Source: Neolewinella litorea (GTDB lineage Bacteria > Bacteroidota > Bacteroidia > Chitinophagales > Saprospiraceae). From it: 64,000 nucleotides of DNA. The notes beneath the pieces are model-generated. The model had not been told where the DNA came from. It saw only the letters and a program-made list of their open reading frames with translations, and searched no databases. The stretch is taken from contig NZ_SRSF01000001.1 of the NCBI RefSeq assembly GCF_004803465.1, forward strand, positions 62,501 to 126,500. Direction: 5' to 3'. Numbering within the stretch: position 1 is the first letter of the stretch; each line of letters starts with the position of its first letter. The position numbers and the translations under genes were made by a program. Shown in pieces: positions 60,224 to 64,000 of the stretch.

Positions 60224-60949
60224 CTATTTTGCCCCGTCAAGCTCCCGACGAACTGCCATGGCCCGGTCTACGGCACCGGTGTGATCCCCGTGGATACAGA
60301 GCGTCTGCACCCGCAGGGGGTAGTCCCGTCCGTCGCTGGCGGTGACCTTCCCTTCGCGTGCCAACTTCCGTGCCTGCTCCGCCGCCCGCTTCGGATCGTC
60401 GATGGAAGCGTTTTCCAGTTGGCGCGACCGCAGGTGCAGTGAGGGCTCATAGACGCGGTCCACGAACCCCTCAGCGTAAAAGGTGCGTCCGGCCTGCTCC
60501 GCGGCCCGTTGCAACTCCCCGCCGGGCGGGCCATAGAGGGTGGGTATGTCCAGTAGCTTCATGACTTCTACGATCGCGGCGGCCGAGGCACGGTCACCGT
60601 CGGCGAAGTGGTACAGCGCACCGTGGGGTTTGAGGTGGTGCAGCTTGGAGCCCGCTGCCCGTACCATACCGTCCAGGGCACTGACCTGGTACAGCAGCAG
60701 GGCGCGCAATTGCGCTACGGGAAGGTGGAGGGTGCGGCGTCCGAAGTGCTTGCGATCGGGGAAACTGGGGTGGGCTCCGATACGGACGCCGTGGTTCAGC
60801 GCCAAATCGATGGTTTGCACCATGGTCAGGGCATCGCCGCCGTGGAACCCGCACGCCAGGTTACAGGCGTCGAGGTAGGGCATCAGCGCGGCGTCGTCGC
60901 CCACGCGATGGTCGTACCACGATTCGCCCAGGTCGGCATTGAGTTCCAT
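60224..60949 (-). CDS. pxpA: 5-oxoprolinase subunit A (LamB/YcsF family)
   Basis: 241 residues. ELNADLGESWYDHRVGDDAALMPYLDACNLACGFHGGD is the family signature, with GVRIGAHPSFPDRKHFGRR, HLKPHGALYHF and VQTLCIHGDHTGAV following. PxpA works with PxpB and PxpC in ATP-dependent opening of 5-oxoproline; pxpB/pxpC are not adjacent here. Divergent from the Gfo/Idh/MocA gene. Confidence 0.9.
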   Translation of the reverse strand: MELNADLGESWYDHRVGDDAALMPYLDACNLACGFHGGDALTMVQTIDLALNHGVRIGAHPSFPDRKHFGRRTLHLPVAQLRALLLYQVSALDGMVRAAGSKLHHLKPHGALYHFADGDRASAAAIVEVMKLLDIPTLYGPPGGELQRAAEQAGRTFYAEGFVDRVYEPSLHLRSRQLENASIDDPKRAAEQARKLAREGKVTASDGRDYPLRVQTLCIHGDHTGAVDRAMAVRRELDGAK

Positions 60950-61053
60950 GATTGTGAACCAGAGTTGATGGCCCGAAGAAAATTACCCGGCACCGGCGTT
61001 TGCGCAATATAAATCGATTGTAATGTAGTAACTTGACCACATAATTCCATTCC

Positions 61054-62439
61054 ATGCATCGAAGAACATTCCTGAAGTCAAGCACCATTCTCACCGCTGC
61101 CCTGGCCGCAAGCCAGGCGAGCGCATTCGCCCTCTGGAAAAATACGGAACAGAAAAGGGTAGCCCTGGTCGGTACCGGCATACGGGGCAGCTCACTCTGG
61201 GGCCGCAACCTGGTGGAAAATTATTCCGAGCAGGTGGAGTTCGTCGGCTTGTGTGACATTAATCCCGGCCGGGTAAAGTTCGTCAAGGGTGCCATGGGCG
61301 TCGACTGCCCTACGTTTACGGACTTCGACAAGATGATGCAGGAAACGAAACCCGGATGGGTGATCGTGACCACGATGGATTCGACCCACGACGAATTTAT
61401 CATCCGCGCCATGGAGCAGGGGGCCAACGTCATCACCGAAAAGCCGATGACCACCACCGCCGAGAAATGCCAGGCCATCCTGAATGCCCAGGAGCGGACC
61501 GGACGCAAGGTCCTGGTTACCTTCAACTACCGCCATTCCCCCCACAATACCGCCATCAAGCAATTGCTGCACGATAAGGAAGTGGGGCCGGTAACGAGCG
61601 TAGATTTCCACTGGTACCTCAACGTGCACCACGGCGCCAGCTACTTCCGCCGCTGGCACGCCTACGTCGAGAATAGCGGCTCCCTGTGGGTACACAAGGC
61701 CACCCACCACTTCGACCTGCTCAACTGGTGGGTCAACGCCACGCCGGTGGCCGTGACCGCCATGGGTGCCCTGGAACACTACGGCAAGAATGGCCCCTTC
61801 CGCGGCGAATCCTGCCGGACCTGCCCGCACAAGACCGAATGCCCCTACTATTGGGACATCACCAAGGAGGAGTACCTGATGGACCTGTACGTAGACAACG
61901 AGGAATACGACGGCTACATCCGCGACAGCTGCGTGTTCCGCGAGGACATCGACATCTGGGACAAGATGAGTGCGCAGATCCTCTACGACAACGGTGTGGT
62001 GGTCAATTACAGCCTGACCACCTATTCGCCCTACGAAGGCTACCGGATCGCCTTCAACGGCCACGACGGCCGCATCGATTCCTGGGAGGATATCCCCTTC
62101 CAGCGCGGCGAGTACAACAAGGAGGAGCAGGCCGCCTTGCACAGCGACGAAATGACCTTCAAAACGGAAGAGGTGCCCACGGAATTCCACGAAATTATCG
62201 TGCACAAAAACTTCGAGCGCGATTTCGAAAGTATTAAGGTGCCCAAGTACCGCTACGGACACGGCGGCGGCGACCGGCGCATGCTGGACTACCTCTTCGT
62301 GAATCCCGACGCCGCCGACCCATTGAGCCACATGGCGGGTACCCGCGACGGGGCCCTTTCGGTCCTCATCGGCATCGCGGCCCGGCGGAGTATCGCCGAG
62401 GGGCGGATGGTCCGGCTCGACGAATTGGTGAAGGTGTAA
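61054..62439 (+). CDS. Gfo/Idh/MocA-family oxidoreductase with Tat-like signal
   Basis: 461 residues. The N-terminus MHRRTFLKSSTILTAALAAS is a twin-arginine-type signal (RRTFLK), so it is probably exported folded with cofactor. The NAD(P) fold follows: VALVGTGIRGSSLWG, then FVGLCDINPGR. The EKPMTT motif carries the family Lys. KATHHFDLLNWWVN supplies the catalytic His region. An unusual CRTCPHKTECPYYWD segment (C-x2-C-x5-C) near residue 255 could bind metal. Such secreted oxidoreductases act on sugars or are glycosidases with tightly bound NAD; the substrate is unknown. Confidence 0.85.
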   Translation: MHRRTFLKSSTILTAALAASQASAFALWKNTEQKRVALVGTGIRGSSLWGRNLVENYSEQVEFVGLCDINPGRVKFVKGAMGVDCPTFTDFDKMMQETKPGWVIVTTMDSTHDEFIIRAMEQGANVITEKPMTTTAEKCQAILNAQERTGRKVLVTFNYRHSPHNTAIKQLLHDKEVGPVTSVDFHWYLNVHHGASYFRRWHAYVENSGSLWVHKATHHFDLLNWWVNATPVAVTAMGALEHYGKNGPFRGESCRTCPHKTECPYYWDITKEEYLMDLYVDNEEYDGYIRDSCVFREDIDIWDKMSAQILYDNGVVVNYSLTTYSPYEGYRIAFNGHDGRIDSWEDIPFQRGEYNKEEQAALHSDEMTFKTEEVPTEFHEIIVHKNFERDFESIKVPKYRYGHGGGDRRMLDYLFVNPDAADPLSHMAGTRDGALSVLIGIAARRSIAEGRMVRLDELVKV

Positions 62440-62483
62440 GGGCCTTGTGCTGAATACTGGCCGGATAAAATCTACGGCATGCC

Positions 62484-62519
62484 GGGGCGGCGGGAACATT
62501 TTCCCGTCGCCCCGATTTA
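62484..62519 (+). terminator. Rho-independent terminator
   Basis: GGGGCGGCGGGAA-CATT-TTCCCGTCGCCCC (one G-T pair) followed by GATTTAGTT, 45 bp after the oxidoreductase stop. Confidence 0.75.
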
Positions 62520-62543
62520 GTTAGCATCACCCAAGAACCGAGC

Positions 62544-63227
62544 ATGTCCGCCGTCAACGTACAAATTGAACCCACCTGGAAGGAAGCCCTACAGGATGAA
62601 TTCAGCAAACCCTACTTCCGCACCCTTATCGGATACATCAAGCAGGAGAAGGCCGATGGAAAGACGATCTACCCGCCCGGATCCCTGATCTTTAATGCCT
62701 ACAATACCACCCCCCTCGACGAAGTGAAGGTGGTCATCCTCGGACAGGACCCGTACCATAACCCCGGTCAGGCTATGGGCCTAAGCTTCAGCGTACCCCG
62801 CGGCGTGACCCCACCCCCCAGTCTGCGCAACATTTACCAGGAGATCGAGGACAGCCTCAACATCCCCCGCCCGGCGCACGGCGACCTGACCCGCTGGGCG
62901 GAGCAGGGCGTGTTCCTCCTTAACGCCATGCTGACGGTGGAAAAGAACCAGCCCGGCAGCCACAAACGCTCCGGCTGGCAGTACTTCACCGACGCGAGCA
63001 TCAAGGCGGTGAGCGACCGGACCGAGCACACCGTTTTCATGCTCTGGGGTGCCTTCGCGCGCAAAAAGGCGGAGTTGATCGACCGGGGCCGCCACCTCAT
63101 TCTGGAAAGTGCGCACCCTTCGCCCTTCTCGGCCGACAAGGGCTTTTTCGGCAACCACCACTTCAAACAGGCCAACGAATACCTGGAGGCACACGGCAAG
63201 ACTCCGATCGATTGGAGTTTGGACTAA
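62544..63227 (+). CDS. ung: Uracil-DNA glycosylase
   Basis: 227 residues, family 1 UDG. Water-activating motif [15 protein letters not shown], uracil-binding [27 protein letters not shown], the [11 protein letters not shown] strand, and the DNA-intercalation loop [15 protein letters not shown] with catalytic His. Starts base-excision repair of uracil. All family-1 motifs are intact. Confidence 0.97.
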   Translation: MSAVNVQIEPTWKEALQDEFSKPYFRTLIGYIKQEKADGKTIYPPGSLIFNAYNTTPLDEVKVVILGQDPYHNPGQAMGLSFSVPRGVTPPPSLRNIYQEIEDSLNIPRPAHGDLTRWAEQGVFLLNAMLTVEKNQPGSHKRSGWQYFTDASIKAVSDRTEHTVFMLWGAFARKKAELIDRGRHLILESAHPSPFSADKGFFGNHHFKQANEYLEAHGKTPIDWSLD

Positions 63228-63239
63228 GCCGGGGAACGC

Positions 63240-63247
63240 TACATTTG
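63240..63247 (+). promoter_or_regulatory. -7 promoter element TACATTTG
   Basis: Exact TAnnTTTG match whose 3' end lies only 7 bp before the TTG start at 63255, predicting a leaderless or nearly leaderless mRNA. Confidence 0.5.
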
Positions 63248-63254
63248 CAAAAAA

Positions 63255-63902
63255 TTGCCCTTGCGCATCCTTGTTCCCTCATTGTTGACCTTGCTCCTGG
63301 CGTGCGGACCGGCCGAGCCCACCCCGATCCTGGAGGTGAAGTCGGTGAGCGGCCACGTACGGTACCAGCAGGGGAACCAGAGTCTGCAGGCGGATCTGTT
63401 ACTGCCCGATTCCACCGACCGGGTACCCAGTTTCCTCGGGAGCGCCATGGAACCCATCGGACAGTTGCCCACGGACCGCTTCCGGCACTACGCCACCGGG
63501 GATCTTCCCTCGGTACTCCGCTTCGGGGTGGATGCGGATGGCGAAACCACCGCGACCTTCAGTTTCGTGAGCCACCCGATCTACGTCGATTCCCTGCCGG
63601 ATACGCTATACCGCAGTGAGGCAGTCAATTTCCCGGTAGCCGATCGCGGCCTCACCGAAGTGGAAAGCCTGGTGCTGTTCTTCGAGCCCACCGATCGCAG
63701 CACCCCCAAGCGCATCCTGGTGACCGGTCCCACGGCCACCGGAACGGTATCGCTGCCCACCTCGGCCATCGACGACATTGCCCCCGGGGAATATGAGGTG
63801 TACATCGTCAAGCAACGCCTCTTCAAAGACCAGATTCGAACCGTAAAGGCGAGTATTCAAACCGAGTTCTTCACCCGATCCGCTCCCGTCACCGTCCAAT
63901 AG
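63255..63902 (+). CDS. Uncharacterised lipoprotein with non-ATG start
   Basis: 215 residues. The only starts that keep the signal peptide are TTG codons at 63255 and 63261; no in-frame ATG precedes the signal. Signal PLRILVPSLLTLLLAC gives lipobox LLAC. The body is beta-rich and polar (ILEVKSVSGHVRYQQGN, VLRFGVDADGETTATFSFVS, LTEVESLVLFFEPTDRS), suggesting an Ig-like envelope fold. Family not recognised. 18 bp before purD, so the two may share a transcript. Confidence 0.65.
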   Translation: MPLRILVPSLLTLLLACGPAEPTPILEVKSVSGHVRYQQGNQSLQADLLLPDSTDRVPSFLGSAMEPIGQLPTDRFRHYATGDLPSVLRFGVDADGETTATFSFVSHPIYVDSLPDTLYRSEAVNFPVADRGLTEVESLVLFFEPTDRSTPKRILVTGPTATGTVSLPTSAIDDIAPGEYEVYIVKQRLFKDQIRTVKASIQTEFFTRSAPVTVQ

Positions 63903-63920
63903 CTCTCAAAAGAAATCACC

Positions 63921-64000
63921 ATGAATGTATTACTCCTCGGCAACGGCGCCCGCGAAGACGCACTGGCGTGGCGAGTGTCCGAAAGCCCCCTCTGCGGCGA
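63921..64000 (+). CDS. purD: Phosphoribosylamine-glycine ligase, N-terminal fragment (partial)
   Basis: 26 residues visible before the window ends: MNVLLLGNGAREDALAWRVSES. This matches the PurD start, which normally reads GNGGREHALAW; Gly-to-Ala and His-to-Asp changes are present in the otherwise conserved loop. Second step of purine synthesis. The fragment is short, so the call rests on this motif. Confidence 0.75.
   Translation, partial: MNVLLLGNGAREDALAWRVSESPLCG

Overview
The window comes from a GC-rich member of the Bacteroidota. The evidence is a SusC/SusD outer-membrane pair, a long NusB of about 300 residues, a DUF1573 lipoprotein, and thioredoxin lipoproteins of the DUF4369/DUF5106 type. 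Several genes also have the Bacteroidota -7 promoter element (TAnnTTTG, in one case with a well-spaced -33 TTG). Gene content and base composition would fit the Saprospiria (Lewinella-like), but that placement is inference. I see no tRNA, rRNA, prophage, insertion sequence or CRISPR array.

Layout. 0-3 kb: end of a Dps-like gene, a YjjG-type HAD phosphatase, a DUF1573 lipoprotein, a PPP-type phosphatase and arfB. 3-9 kb: a minus-strand group of a Dna2-like nuclease-helicase, a DoxX/MauE-type membrane protein and nusB. 9-16 kb: a nitronate monooxygenase-like flavoprotein, a crotonase and a LexA-like S24 regulator, then a non-coding array of four ~186-bp units packed with perfect palindromes, then a GH3 glucosidase and terC. 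16-19 kb: a DEAD-family helicase, a probable small RNA, and rplU-rpmA. 19-24 kb: a minus-strand run with an outer-membrane protein, trpD, trpC, trpF and a DUF2520 dehydrogenase. 24-29 kb: a susC-susD pair with a clear promoter and terminator. 29-32 kb: an iron-sulfur/biotin group (nfu, bioA, ferredoxin, iscX). 32-41 kb: kdsC preceded by 16-bp repeats, uvrD, an HD-like/PycTM membrane protein, an SdiA-regulated-type protein, and a 1247-residue phosphoesterase / kinase-like / beta-barrel fusion. 41-64 kb: bshB1, a polysaccharide deacetylase, aroB, hsp20, a thioredoxin lipoprotein pair, treS and mak (trehalose to maltose-1-phosphate), dapB, ald, an M28 peptidase, a sterol-desaturase-family protein, pxpA, a Gfo/Idh/MocA oxidoreductase, ung and the start of purD.

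Most genes are housekeeping or envelope genes in short operons. The trp genes make tryptophan intermediates. TreS and Mak form two consecutive steps of the GlgE route. Nfu, ferredoxin and IscX share iron-sulfur work, next to a biotin enzyme whose pathway needs Fe-S proteins. No complete defence or mobile system is visible. The best candidates for something undescribed are the palindromic tandem array at 11730-12470, the orphan PycTM protein at 35168-36382, the large fusion protein at 37318-41061, the candidate small RNA near 18.2-18.4 kb, and a GC-rich 19-22-bp motif found in five intergenic regions.
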